Source: DATFTE01 sp963802575 (GTDB lineage Bacteria; Acidobacteriota; Terriglobia; Terriglobales; Acidobacteriaceae). From it: 64,000 nt of DNA. A program made the translations under genes and the position numbers. Location: contig CAWDJF010000001.1 in NCBI GenBank assembly GCA_963802575.1, positions 62,001-126,000 on the forward strand, read 5' to 3'. Under the pieces are notes generated by a model, which was given only the letters and a program-made list of their open reading frames with translations, did not search any database and had not been told where the DNA came from. Shown here piece by piece: positions 25,044 through 34,209 of this stretch. The stretch's first letter is position 1. Every line of letters begins with the position of its first letter.

Positions 25044-26012
25044 CTAAGGAAGAAGCAGGAGCTTCCCCGTGGTTTTGCGCGATTGCAAATCGCGGTGTGC
25101 TTGCTGGGCGTCTTTCAGCGGATAGGTGTGTTCGCAGCGGAGTTTTAGTTTTCCGCCGGCGACCATGTTGAGGACCGCAGTGGCGCGTCTTTCCAGCTCT
25201 TCGCGAGTGGCGGTATAGTTCACCAGCGTGGGGCGGGTAACGTAGAGCGAGCCTTTTTGCGAAAGCTGAATCAGATCGAATGGCGGGACTGCGCCGCTGG
25301 AGCCTCCGAAGAGGACCATGTATCCGCGGGGGCGGAGGACGTTGAGTCCTTTTTCGAAAGTCGTCTTCCCGACTGAATCGTAGACAACATCGACGCCTTT
25401 GTTGTTGGTGAGGCGCCTGGTTTCGGCTTCGAAGTCTTGTGTCGTATAGAAAATGATTTCGTCGGCTCCGGCGTCGCGAGCGAGCGTGGCCTTTTCTTCT
25501 GTCGACACAGTGGCGATGATGCGAGCGCCGATGTGGCGCGCCATCTGGACGAGTAATAACCCCACGCCTCCCGCGGCGGCGTGGACCAGCGCGGTCTCGC
25601 CCTTTTTCAGCGGATAGGTGTCATAGACCAGATAGTGCGCGGTCATACCCTGCAGCATGACTTTGGCGGCGTCATGTTCGGTGACACCTCCGGGGAGTTT
25701 CACCAGGCGATCGGCGGGGACGGCGGCGTATTCGGCGTAGCTTCCCATCACTCCCGTGTAGGCGACGCGGTCTCCGGGCTTCAGCGTCTTTACTTCGGTG
25801 CCCACGGCGGCGACTGTGCCGGCGCCCTCCTGCCCGGGAATGAACGGCAGAGCGTAGGGATAGCGCCCTTCGCGATGGTAAATGTCGATGAAGTTCACGC
25901 CTGAGGCGGCGATTTTTACGACGGCTTCGTTGGGCTTGGGTTGAGGAGTCGGGACCTCTTTGTACTCGAGGACTTCGGGACCGCCGGTGTGGGAGATTTG
26001 GATGGCGTGCAT
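25044..26012 (-). CDS. NADPH:quinone oxidoreductase (zeta-crystallin type, MDR family)
   Basis: This 322-residue zinc-free MDR protein has GGPEVLEYKEVPTPQP at the N-terminus, IPGQEGAGTV, and the nucleotide-binding HAAAGGVGLLLVQMA near residue 145. Relatives reduce quinones by one electron using NADPH. The gene is first in a same-strand set with the Rrf2 regulator and the SDR. A long heptamer array lies 8 bp upstream of its ATG, so its promoter must overlap or lie beyond the array. Confidence 0.92.
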   Translation of the reverse strand: MHAIQISHTGGPEVLEYKEVPTPQPKPNEAVVKIAASGVNFIDIYHREGRYPYALPFIPGQEGAGTVAAVGTEVKTLKPGDRVAYTGVMGSYAEYAAVPADRLVKLPGGVTEHDAAKVMLQGMTAHYLVYDTYPLKKGETALVHAAAGGVGLLLVQMARHIGARIIATVSTEEKATLARDAGADEIIFYTTQDFEAETRRLTNNKGVDVVYDSVGKTTFEKGLNVLRPRGYMVLFGGSSGAVPPFDLIQLSQKGSLYVTRPTLVNYTATREELERRATAVLNMVAGGKLKLRCEHTYPLKDAQQAHRDLQSRKTTGKLLLLP

Positions 26013-26020
26013 AGGAACAG

Positions 26021-26098
26021 CTCTCAGCTCTCAGTCTCTCAGTTCTCAGTTCTCAGTTCTCAGTTCTCAGTTCTCAGTTCTCAGTTCTCAGTTCTCAG
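26021..26098. repeat. Longest heptamer array: TTCTCAG, 8 perfect units plus degenerate ones
   Basis: Eight consecutive perfect TTCTCAG units run from 26043 to 26098. Before them are CTCTCAG, CTCTCAG and a slipped TCTCTCAG. It begins 8 bp upstream of the qor start. The same unit recurs at 33957, 34004 (inverted) and 44608 (inverted, in maf). Confidence 0.95.
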
Positions 26099-26177
26099 AG
26101 AAATACTACAGCCGCAGTCGGTAAAGTACGAGTTTCACGAGAGAATTCCCTGACACCGCGTGGCACTACACGCCGAC

Positions 26178-26230
26178 GCGGGGTCCCTCGACTGCGTTCG
26201 GCTTCGCCTCACTTCGCTCGGGATGACGTG
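26178..26230. repeat. GTCATCC-family interspersed repeat (right-arm type)
   Basis: GCGGGGTCCCTCGACTGCG, then CACTTCGCTCGGGATGACGTGA, matches the right arms of the copies at 20270 and 51847. It lies just before the stop of the first kinase gene (26248). Confidence 0.75.
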
Positions 26231-26247
26231 AGAGAGAGTGTACTCGG

Positions 26248-28953
26248 TTACTTCTTGTTTAGAACCGCGGGCCAGTTGGCGATGATTGACATGGATTGGT
26301 TGCCCTGGTTGGAGATGGAGTTCAGAAGAACTTTCTTGCCGTCGGTGGAGATGTCGTAGAAAAACTGCTGGAAAGTGACGAGAACTGTCGCGTGGACTTG
26401 AGGAGAGCCAAACTGCAACGATCCGTTATTGTTCGGTGTAACAGGGACCGTGACAAAGGAAGAGTTGGCGGCGAAGTAATAGAGCGTCTTGCCGTCGCGG
26501 CTCCACTGCGGAGAGACGCCGCTCTCGCGCGACACTTGCCACTTGCCTTCTCCTTTGAGGAACGGGATGGCATAAATCTGCATCTGGCCCGACTCGGTGG
26601 AGCTGTAGGCGAGGAAGCGCCCGTCAGGAGACAGCGTTCCGCCGGTGGCGAAGGAATTTCCGCTGTGAGGGACGACAACAAACGGCTTGCGCTCGCCTTC
26701 AAAAGGCAAGGCCCAGACCTCTTCACCGTTGGCCATGATGCCACCGCGACTGTAGAGAAGGTATTTTCCGTCGCGAGACCAGTCGGTGGGAACGAGCGCG
26801 GTGTCATCCTGCAGGAGCAATTCCTCGGCGCCGCTGCCGTCGGCGCGCCTGCGGTAAATCTGATCCTTGCCGTCGCGCACGGAGCTGTAAGCGATCCAGG
26901 TTCCATCGGGCGACCAGACGGGAGTCGTGTTCTGCACCGGCCCGAAGGTGAGCCGGGTGCGCACCTTCCGGGCAATGTCGTATACCCAGATGTCGGCAGC
27001 GCCGACGTCGATGCTCAATGCGACGCGGTCATTTTGCGGTGAAATGCGAGCATTCTGCAGATTTCCCAGATTGCCTGCCAGCACTTCTAACTGCTTGCCA
27101 TCGAGATCGGCCCATACCAACTGCCAGTCACTGCTGCCACCGTCGGCGAGGACCAGCATGCCGGTGTTGGATGAAGAAACGTCCGCGTGCCACGTGCTCA
27201 GATCGTTGGCGATGCCGTTGGCAAGAACTTGCGGTTCGCCGGAGAGTTTGCCCGTAGAAGGATCGAAGGATTGGGCCATCAACTGCGAGGTTCGTCCGAA
27301 CAGCAGGTATCCGTTGGCATAAATCGCGTTGGCCATGGAACGCATGACGAGATCGTTCTGTTTGCCATCGAGCGAGGCGAAGTACAGCGCATTGTTCTGG
27401 CTACGGGAAAGATCGTGGGTGACGGCGAGATAAAGGAAATGCTTGCCGTCGGGCAAAACGTACGGCCAGCGATGGGAGGTGTGCTGACTCTTGTCAAGAT
27501 GTGTGGCCGGAACGGGAGTGCCGCCGCTGGCGTTAATGCGGTAGATCGATTCCTGCGTGTCGGGGGTAAACAGGATGGTACCGTCCGGCCCCCAGGTTCC
27601 ACCACGGCCCTGGGGCGCGTCGCAGAGAGCCACCGGCAGTCCTCCAGATAAGTCGACGGTCTTGAGCTTGCCTTCGGCGAAGAACGCGAGGTTGCGACTG
27701 TCGGCGCTCCAGAACGGAAACTTGGCGTCACGGGTTCCGGGCAAAGTATGAGCTTCGAGCTTGTCGATGGGACGCACCCAGAGCATCGGTGAGCCATCGG
27801 CCCCGGCGGCGGAGAATGCGAGGTTTGTGCCATCCGGGGAAACGACCGGTGGTCCCGCAAAGTCTCCGGTCAAACGCAGCTGGGCTTTCTCGGGACCTTC
27901 GATGGAAGCGCGGATTACGGGAGATGGGGTGCGCGGGCGCAGGAAATATCCGGCGATCGCGGCGAGCAGGGCGGCACCTAGAGTGGCGGCGATCCAGCCA
28001 AGAGGCTTGCGACGTGCCGGCGGGGCGGTCACCACTGGGATGGAAGTCGAAGATGCGCGGCCTTCGCCGATCCACTTGAGTTGCAGCTTCACGTCGTGCG
28101 CGGTCTGGAAACGTTCTTCGGGATTTTTCTGCAGGCAGTTCTTTACGACATTATCGAGAGCGGGCGGCGCGTTCGGTTGCAGCGCGGTGAGCGGCTCGGG
28201 CTCTTTATCGAGGATGGCGGCGAGCACGCTGAGCTGGCTCTTGCCGTCGAAGGCGCGCTTTCCAGTGATCATTTCATATAGCACGCAACCAAAACTGAAG
28301 ATGTCGCTGCGAGCGTCGGCGGGTTGTCCCTGCAACGCTTCAGGCGCCATGTATTGAAATGTGCCGACGACCACGCCCTGCTGAGTGAGCGGTCCTGCGG
28401 GGGCGCTCAGCACCGACATGTTCATGGTGGGCGTCGAGGGAGTCATGGACGAATCGACGCCTTTGCTCTGGAAGACGGAATTGGATTTCGCGAGACCGAA
28501 GTCCATGAGCTTGGCTCCAGACTTGGTCAACATGATGTTGCCGGGCTTCAGGTCACGGTGGGTGATTCCCTGGCGGTGAGCCTTCTCGAGAGCTTCGGCG
28601 ATCTCGATGCCGATCTTCAGAACCTGATCGAGAGGAAGAGGGCCACGACTGAGGCGAGCAGCGAGAGTCTCACCTTCGAGATATTCCATGACCAGGAAGT
28701 CGACGCCATCCTGATGTCCGATATCGTGGAGCGTGCAGATGTTGGCGTGCTGCAGCGATGAGATGGTCTTGGCTTCGCGTTCGAAGCGCTGCTTCAGATC
28801 GGGATCGTTCGAAACATGTTGGGGAAGAACTTTGATCGCAACGGTGCGATCGAGACGAGTATCGCGGGCGCGGTAGACCTCTCCCATGCCACCGGCACCG
28901 AGCGGCGAGAGGATTTCGTAGGGGCCGAGTTTGGTGCCGTTGGTGAGAGGCAT
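26248..28953 (-). CDS. Membrane Ser/Thr protein kinase with extracytoplasmic TolB/WD40-like propeller (paralogue 1)
   Basis: The protein has 901 residues. The kinase domain (about residues 12-290) has GAGGMGEVYRARD (glycine loop), VAIKVLP (Lys), HRDLKPGNIM (catalytic loop) and MDFGLAKS (DFG). It is followed by a proline-rich linker and one membrane helix near residues 317-338 (GWIAATLGAALLAAIAGYFL). The rest is a periplasmic propeller with PD40/TolB blades (SPDGTNLAFSA, WSPDGTWIAYSS, LSPDGRFLAYSS). It is a typical acidobacterial sensor kinase; the signal and substrates are unknown. A close paralogue is directly upstream on the same strand. Confidence 0.94.
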   Translation of the reverse strand: MPLTNGTKLGPYEILSPLGAGGMGEVYRARDTRLDRTVAIKVLPQHVSNDPDLKQRFEREAKTISSLQHANICTLHDIGHQDGVDFLVMEYLEGETLAARLSRGPLPLDQVLKIGIEIAEALEKAHRQGITHRDLKPGNIMLTKSGAKLMDFGLAKSNSVFQSKGVDSSMTPSTPTMNMSVLSAPAGPLTQQGVVVGTFQYMAPEALQGQPADARSDIFSFGCVLYEMITGKRAFDGKSQLSVLAAILDKEPEPLTALQPNAPPALDNVVKNCLQKNPEERFQTAHDVKLQLKWIGEGRASSTSIPVVTAPPARRKPLGWIAATLGAALLAAIAGYFLRPRTPSPVIRASIEGPEKAQLRLTGDFAGPPVVSPDGTNLAFSAAGADGSPMLWVRPIDKLEAHTLPGTRDAKFPFWSADSRNLAFFAEGKLKTVDLSGGLPVALCDAPQGRGGTWGPDGTILFTPDTQESIYRINASGGTPVPATHLDKSQHTSHRWPYVLPDGKHFLYLAVTHDLSRSQNNALYFASLDGKQNDLVMRSMANAIYANGYLLFGRTSQLMAQSFDPSTGKLSGEPQVLANGIANDLSTWHADVSSSNTGMLVLADGGSSDWQLVWADLDGKQLEVLAGNLGNLQNARISPQNDRVALSIDVGAADIWVYDIARKVRTRLTFGPVQNTTPVWSPDGTWIAYSSVRDGKDQIYRRRADGSGAEELLLQDDTALVPTDWSRDGKYLLYSRGGIMANGEEVWALPFEGERKPFVVVPHSGNSFATGGTLSPDGRFLAYSSTESGQMQIYAIPFLKGEGKWQVSRESGVSPQWSRDGKTLYYFAANSSFVTVPVTPNNNGSLQFGSPQVHATVLVTFQQFFYDISTDGKKVLLNSISNQGNQSMSIIANWPAVLNKK

Positions 28954-28973
28954 GCGCGGCGCAATTATAGCTT

Positions 28974-29110
28974 GGCATCGGGCTTCAGGCTTCGGGCTTC
29001 AGGCGTCAGGCTTCGGGCGTCAGGAAAAGCCTTAACCGCAAGGGTCGCGAAGAAGACCTTTTGCCAGAAATAACTGCGAGGTCCAATATCCTGAAGCCTG
29101 AAGCCTGATG
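28974..29110. repeat. Inverted pair of heptamer arrays (GGCTTCA / CCTGAAG) between the two kinase genes
   Basis: Seven units (GGCATCG, GGCTTCA, GGCTTCG, GGCTTCA, GGCGTCA, GGCTTCG, GGCGTCA; 28974-29022) face three inverted units (CCTGAAG, CCTGAAG, CCTGATG; 29090-29110). They begin 20 bp upstream of the paralogue 1 start and end 5 bp before the paralogue 2 stop. The unit is the same as at 14340-14397. Confidence 0.9.
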
Positions 29111-29115
29111 CCCAG

Positions 29116-31653
29116 CTATTTCAATCCTTCGACGATGTAGAGGTCCGACAAATCGCGGACGTAGGAATAGGCGTAGTACTTGCCGTCAGGGGTGATGTCG
29201 TAGGGGCCGATGGAATAGACTCCGGCGCGGTCACTGGGAACAAATTCCTTCCACGGCTCTTTCTTGCCGGTAACGGTATCGAATTGGAAGAGCTTAAAAG
29301 GAACCCGAAGATCGATGGCTCCAATGACTGATCGTCCGGTTTCCGGGCTTTGTGGGAGAAACAAAATCGGAAGAATGTTCTTGCGGATCTGAGGAGTACC
29401 TCCATCAAAGGGATAGAACGTGGCCTTGTCTCCATCTCTTGCGACGACGCCGGTGGGATCGACGTCGAAGCCAAAGCCGACGCCTTCGGGAGTAACGGGC
29501 CTCATGGGACCGCCATTGACGTCCTGTGTGTAAACCCGAGTACGTTTGCCGGGCTCGCGACCCTGGATCAAGAAACGCTTGCCGTCGAGCGTCCAGAACA
29601 CCACGTCGTAGTCGAAGCCGGGCTGGGAAATATTTTTGGTCTCACCGACTCCGGTGGGCAGAAGGAGCAGCTGTTGCGGGCGGCCCGGTACGACTGCGGC
29701 CAGCCATTTGCCGTCGGGTGAGAGCCCGTAAGGGCAGCCTTCGCCGAGGCGGATGGCGGGAGAACCGTCGGTGGCGCGCATGTAGGCGGAATATTTGGCG
29801 CCGCCGCCATCGGCCTCCTCAGAAAAGTAAACCCACTTCCCGTCGGGCGAGATGCGAGTCAGGGTTGACCAGTCTTGCCAACTCAAATCGATTTCACCGG
29901 TATGTCCGGGAAACAGGCCGGCGATTCCACGGCGGCGGTTTTCCTGCGAAAAGAGCACGCGACCGTCGCGAGAGATATCGAGCAGGCGAATATGTCCGGA
30001 ACTGGTCCACACCAGCCGCTGGTGGCCGTCGAGCGTCACCGCCCACAGATGGTCATTTTCCGAGTACCAAATCTCTTTGCCAGAAGAACTCCAGGCCAAG
30101 CCGCGGATGTCGGGATAGGTTCCGCTGACCGATTTCTTCTTGCCGTCGCGATCGACGACAGTGATCGAGCCCATGCTGTCCCAGCGAATGGGATGATCAA
30201 TATAAGCGACCATGCCGCCGTCGGGCGAGACGCGGGGATCGCCAAACCAGCCTTCGCTTTCGATCAGTGTTTTCCCGATGGGATACTCCAAACGCATGTG
30301 GCCCTCTACCATGCGAGCGGCAAGAAGATCATCTCCAGTGGGAGCCCAGTCAGCGCCGGTGACATCATCGGACAACTGGCGCGGCGCACCGCCGGAGAGA
30401 GGCACCTGCGCAAGGGTTCCGAAGGCGGCGTTGGAATAAATAAACCTGTGATCCAGCGAAACCGCGAGATTGCCCTTCGAGGAAACGCTGAGAAGGCTCG
30501 CGTTTTTGAGGCCGATGTCGCGCGATTGCAGTTCGTCGAGGCGCGTGGTGAAGATAGCAAGAGGATCGCCGCCGAAGCCAGCGCTGTACACGACGGTTTG
30601 TCCATCGGGTGAGAAGCGCCCCTGCACGACGTGCCCGGCGCGGAAGCTCAGGCGGGTGAACGCTGGTTGTGTGGGTTTGTTGGTGATCCGTCCTGCCCAG
30701 AAAGCTGCGGCCGCAGCCAGTAGCAATAGCGGGATCGCAATTAAGAGCGGAGCACGCCAGTGGCTGGCGGTGGATAACGCGGAAACCTTAGCTGCAGCCG
30801 AAGAAGCCGAAGGCGACGAGAGATTTTCGAGATCGAAGGCAAGATCGCGCGCCGACTGAAAGCGCATGCCCGGCTCTTTTTCCAGGCAATGGCGCACCAC
30901 GCGCTCCACACCGGGAGAGATCTGCGTACTGGTGTCGGCAAGTTCAGGGGGCTCTTCTTTCAGGATGGCGTTCATGGTCTCGACTTTCGATCCACCTTTG
31001 AACGCACGCTTGCCGGAAATCATCTCGTAGAGAATGGCGCCGAAGCTGAAGATGTCGGAGCGGTGATCGACGGTGAGTCCACGCACTTGTTCGGGCGACA
31101 TGTATCCGACGGTTCCTAGGACGGTGCCCGGAGTCGTCGGATTCGCACCGGTCATGGTGGCGCTTTCTTCGGAGACGGCCTGCTTTGCGAGGCCGAAGTC
31201 GAGAATCTTTACGCGTCCGTCTTTCGTGATGAAGATGTTCTCGGGCTTCAGATCGCGGTGAACGATTCCCTTTTCGTGCGCGGCAGCGAGCCCTTGCGCC
31301 ATTTCGGCGGCGTATTCGGTGACCCGGCGGAGTGGAAGCGGTCCGCCGTCGAGCTTCTCGCGCAGCGTCTGTCCTTCAAGAAATTCCGAGACCAGGTAAC
31401 GAACGTCTCCCTGCGTGCCAATGTCGTGAATGGCCAGCACGTTAGGATGATTGAGGGTGCTGAGGACACGGGCTTCGTGCTCGAAGCGCTGCAGGCGGTC
31501 GGCGTCACTCGAGAAGTTGGCGGGCAGAATCTTGATGGCGACGATGCGATCGAGGCGGGTATCGCGCGCGCGGTAGACCTCGCCCATGCCTCCAGCGCCG
31601 ATGGGCGAAAGGATTTCGTATGGTCCGAGTTTAGTGCCGGACGTTAGGGGCAT
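29116..31653 (-). CDS. Membrane Ser/Thr protein kinase with TolB-like propeller (paralogue 2)
   Basis: The protein has about 845 residues and the same architecture as its neighbour. The kinase domain has GAGGMGEVYRARD, VAIKILP, HRDLKPENIF and LDFGLAKQ, a membrane helix lies near residues 303-325, and WD40/TolB blades make up the rest (FSPDGQTVVYSA, VSPDGGMVAYID, ISPDGKWVYFS). The ATG at 31653 aligns with the paralogue's MPLTNGTKLGPYEIL; an ATG at 31668 adds five residues. The two kinases diverge strongly in the propeller, which suggests different ligands. Confidence 0.93.
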   Translation of the reverse strand: MPLTSGTKLGPYEILSPIGAGGMGEVYRARDTRLDRIVAIKILPANFSSDADRLQRFEHEARVLSTLNHPNVLAIHDIGTQGDVRYLVSEFLEGQTLREKLDGGPLPLRRVTEYAAEMAQGLAAAHEKGIVHRDLKPENIFITKDGRVKILDFGLAKQAVSEESATMTGANPTTPGTVLGTVGYMSPEQVRGLTVDHRSDIFSFGAILYEMISGKRAFKGGSKVETMNAILKEEPPELADTSTQISPGVERVVRHCLEKEPGMRFQSARDLAFDLENLSSPSASSAAAKVSALSTASHWRAPLLIAIPLLLLAAAAAFWAGRITNKPTQPAFTRLSFRAGHVVQGRFSPDGQTVVYSAGFGGDPLAIFTTRLDELQSRDIGLKNASLLSVSSKGNLAVSLDHRFIYSNAAFGTLAQVPLSGGAPRQLSDDVTGADWAPTGDDLLAARMVEGHMRLEYPIGKTLIESEGWFGDPRVSPDGGMVAYIDHPIRWDSMGSITVVDRDGKKKSVSGTYPDIRGLAWSSSGKEIWYSENDHLWAVTLDGHQRLVWTSSGHIRLLDISRDGRVLFSQENRRRGIAGLFPGHTGEIDLSWQDWSTLTRISPDGKWVYFSEEADGGGAKYSAYMRATDGSPAIRLGEGCPYGLSPDGKWLAAVVPGRPQQLLLLPTGVGETKNISQPGFDYDVVFWTLDGKRFLIQGREPGKRTRVYTQDVNGGPMRPVTPEGVGFGFDVDPTGVVARDGDKATFYPFDGGTPQIRKNILPILFLPQSPETGRSVIGAIDLRVPFKLFQFDTVTGKKEPWKEFVPSDRAGVYSIGPYDITPDGKYYAYSYVRDLSDLYIVEGLK

Positions 31654-31682
31654 TTGTGGCGCGGTCATTATAGCGGGAATTC

Positions 31683-31710
31683 GGCGTCGGGCATCGTGCG
31701 TCGCGCGTCA
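31683..31710. repeat. Heptamer array (GGCGTCG type), 4 degenerate units
   Basis: GGCGTCG, GGCATCG, TGCGTCG and CGCGTCA lie in tandem just upstream of the second kinase gene. The unit family is that of 28974 and 14340. Confidence 0.75.
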
Positions 31711-32025
31711 GCAAAACTTCCGCTACAGAGACGCAGCGTTGCAGCGTCTTTTTACTCCTCTCGGGGCGACAGTGTTGTTTTGACGGACACTTTAGATGCG
31801 TTCCAGGCCTTCGGTGCTTTCGGCGAGGAGATTGCCCAGAGCGGAGAGCCTCCCGAAAGAGGTTGCACTGAAGGTAATGCAGCGGGTAACATGCCCAGCC
31901 TGTTCTAAAGTAACCGCGGCTAACCCTGTTCCCGATTGACCCATCAAATTAGGGAATAGTAGGATTTCGTAGCCCCTCCCGGTCTAGGAGATCCAGGAGT
32001 AGGCGACGGTAAGCTGCTGATAATT
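31711..32025. other. 315-bp intergenic region between divergent kinase and transglycosylase genes
   Basis: No convincing open frame is seen. It should carry both promoters. The only candidate I can point to is the rightward one at 31936-31965. Confidence 0.5.
31936..31965 (+). promoter_or_regulatory. Possible sigma-70-type promoter of the MltD-like gene
   Basis: TTGACC (31936-31941), an 18-bp spacer and TAGGAT (31960-31965) give 5/6 and 4/6 matches. It lies 60 bp before the ATG at 32026. By-eye match only. Confidence 0.4.
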
Positions 32026-33981
32026 ATGAGGATCGGGAAACTCACCCTCTGGACTGGGCCGCTTGCCGCCATGCTCTTGGCGGGCACGGCCTGCCAGACC
32101 GCGCAGCGTCCGGCGGCTCTTCTGCCAGCTAGCCAGGCGCATGCCCCGGCGCTGGTCGCGAATGCCGCTCCTCAGACTCAGACCACTTCCGCAGTGTCTC
32201 CCAAACCGGCTCAGCCGCAGGCCGTACAGCCGGAACTACGTCCGGACCCGGTCGCGGATCTGATCGCCAAGGTCGAGAAGGAATATCAGACCGGGCAAGA
32301 CAACTACAAAGCCGGACATCTGGAAGCGGCGAAGCAGAATTTCGATCGCGCCTTCGACACGCTTTTGAGTGGTCCCGTGGATGTTCGCTCCGATGACCGC
32401 CTGCAGAAGGAATTTGATCGCCTGCTTGAAGGTGTGAATGGTATGGAACTGGCCGCGCTGGAGCAGGGCGATGGTTTCACCGAGCAAAAATCGGAACCCG
32501 CTCCCATTGATGAAGCCAACGAAGTGACCTTCCCGGCCGATCCTAACATCAAGGCGAAAGCCGAAGCCGAAGTGAAGGAGACGCACTCCGACCTGCCGTT
32601 GATGCTGACCGATCCGGTGGTGGGATATATCAATTATTTCTCCAGCCGTGGACGAGGCACGATCGAGCGCGCCCTGGTGCGAAGTGGCCGCTATCAGGAA
32701 ATGATCCACCGCGTTCTGAAACAGGAAGGCGTACCACAAGATCTGATTTATCTGGCGCAAGCCGAGTCGGGATTCCATCCTTTAGCTCTTTCCCGTGCAG
32801 GTGCGCGTGGCATGTGGCAGTTCATGGGCAGCCGCGCCAAGGGATACGGCTTAGAGCGCGACTGGTGGGTGGATGACCGCCAAGACCCTGAGAAGTCAAC
32901 TCGCGCCGCAGCTCGACACCTGAAAGACCTGTACAACCAGTTTGGCGACTGGTACCTGGCGATGGCGGCGTACAACTCAGGCCCCGGCACCGTGCAGCAA
33001 GCAGTGAAGCGCACGGGCTATGCCGACTTTTGGGAACTCTACAAGCGGAACGTTCTTCCCAAAGAGACTCGCAACTACGTCCCCATTATTGTGGCCGTGA
33101 CCATCATGGCCAAGAATCCGGCGCAATACGGACTGGACAAGATCGTTAGCGACAAGCCAGTTCCGTATGACACGGTGAAGATCGACTATCCCGTGGACCT
33201 ACGATTAGTAGCGGAATGCGTCGACGCCACTGCTGAGGACTTGCAGGACCTGAATCCCAGTCTTTTGCGGCTAACCACTCCCAAAGATCAGGAATTTGAA
33301 CTGCACCTGCCTATGGGGACCAGCGATCGCTATCAGACTGCGATCGCCGCGATCCCGGCTGGGATGCGGGTTTGGTGGCGCTATCATAAGGTTGCGCCGG
33401 GCGAGAGTCTGGCTTCGATCGCCCGCAGCTATCACACCACTCCGCAGACGATCTCTCAGGTTAACAACCTTGAAGACGAAGACTTGCAGCCGGATAGCAA
33501 GCTGATTATCCCGGTTGCTCCGGGCAAGCATCCGGCCGGCGAAGAGGCGCAGAATTACGCGCGCATGATCACGCGCTACAAAGTTCGCAAAGGAGATACG
33601 GTGCAGCGGGTGGCTGACAATTTTGGCGTGTCTCCCGTGATGGTGCGCCGCTGGAACCACCTCAAAGGAGACAGCCTGCAGGGTCACAGGGTGCTATACA
33701 TCCACCTTCCGGTGACGCCCAACGCCTCGGAAACAGCTCACGTGGCGTCTTCCAAATCTAAGTCAAAAAAGCACTTAGGCGACAATAGCCAGGCTGTCGT
33801 TTCGCGTCACAAAGTGCAGCCCGGCGAAACTCTGTATTCCATTGCCAACTCACACCACACCACGGTGGCAGCCTTGAAGCGGGATAACGGAAATCTGGCC
33901 GTGCTCCGGCCAGGTATGATTCTGGTTATTCACGACGTGCAGATAGCAGTTCCCGATTCTCAGTTCTCAGTTCTCAGTTGA
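32026..33981 (+). CDS. mltD: MltD-like membrane-bound lytic transglycosylase with three LysM domains
   Basis: The enzyme cleaves the glycan strand of peptidoglycan to give 1,6-anhydro-MurNAc ends. The 651-residue protein has a hydrophobic N-terminus ending LAGTAC, which may be a divergent lipobox. A coiled N-terminal region precedes the SLT domain (about residues 225-345) with the catalytic glutamate in QAESGF (Glu247), GARGMWQFM and MAAYNSGPGTV. Three LysM domains (YHKVAPGESLASIA, RYKVRKGDTVQRVA, RHKVQPGETLYSIA) bind the wall. The last residues (SQFSVLS) are encoded by a heptamer array that contains the stop codon. Confidence 0.95.
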   Translation: MRIGKLTLWTGPLAAMLLAGTACQTAQRPAALLPASQAHAPALVANAAPQTQTTSAVSPKPAQPQAVQPELRPDPVADLIAKVEKEYQTGQDNYKAGHLEAAKQNFDRAFDTLLSGPVDVRSDDRLQKEFDRLLEGVNGMELAALEQGDGFTEQKSEPAPIDEANEVTFPADPNIKAKAEAEVKETHSDLPLMLTDPVVGYINYFSSRGRGTIERALVRSGRYQEMIHRVLKQEGVPQDLIYLAQAESGFHPLALSRAGARGMWQFMGSRAKGYGLERDWWVDDRQDPEKSTRAAARHLKDLYNQFGDWYLAMAAYNSGPGTVQQAVKRTGYADFWELYKRNVLPKETRNYVPIIVAVTIMAKNPAQYGLDKIVSDKPVPYDTVKIDYPVDLRLVAECVDATAEDLQDLNPSLLRLTTPKDQEFELHLPMGTSDRYQTAIAAIPAGMRVWWRYHKVAPGESLASIARSYHTTPQTISQVNNLEDEDLQPDSKLIIPVAPGKHPAGEEAQNYARMITRYKVRKGDTVQRVADNFGVSPVMVRRWNHLKGDSLQGHRVLYIHLPVTPNASETAHVASSKSKSKKHLGDNSQAVVSRHKVQPGETLYSIANSHHTTVAALKRDNGNLAVLRPGMILVIHDVQIAVPDSQFSVLS

Positions 33982-34031
33982 GTCCAAAACGGGCGAGGTT
34001 TTTCTGTGAACTGGGAACTGAGAACTGAGAA
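33957..34031. repeat. Inverted pair of heptamer arrays (TTCTCAG / CTGAGAA) at the mltD stop
   Basis: Three TTCTCAG units (33957-33977) lie inside the last codons of mltD. Four inverted units (CTGTGAA, CTGGGAA, CTGAGAA, CTGAGAA; 34004-34031) lie after a 26-bp spacer. A long hairpin can form around the stop codon. Confidence 0.9.
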
Positions 34032-34209
34032 CTGCTTTTTCGGTGTAAGATGCCAGTCGAGTGTCGTGACGTTACTGCCGCGAGAAAATTGCTGTGCTAT
34101 AATCGCGGCCCGTTCGCCAAAACAAGGCCGTTTTTTCAGTTGTCTTTTTATTCTCTAGCGCACACAAGCGCAGCGCCCCGGCGCCGCCGGAACTTCAGCA
34201 GGAGGAGAA

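Noticed and set aside
32026..32100. Classical lipoprotein signal in the MltD-like protein
   Set aside because: The LAGTAC segment does not fit the lipobox (a Gly/Thr-Ala-Cys order), so lipidation is only possible, not supported.
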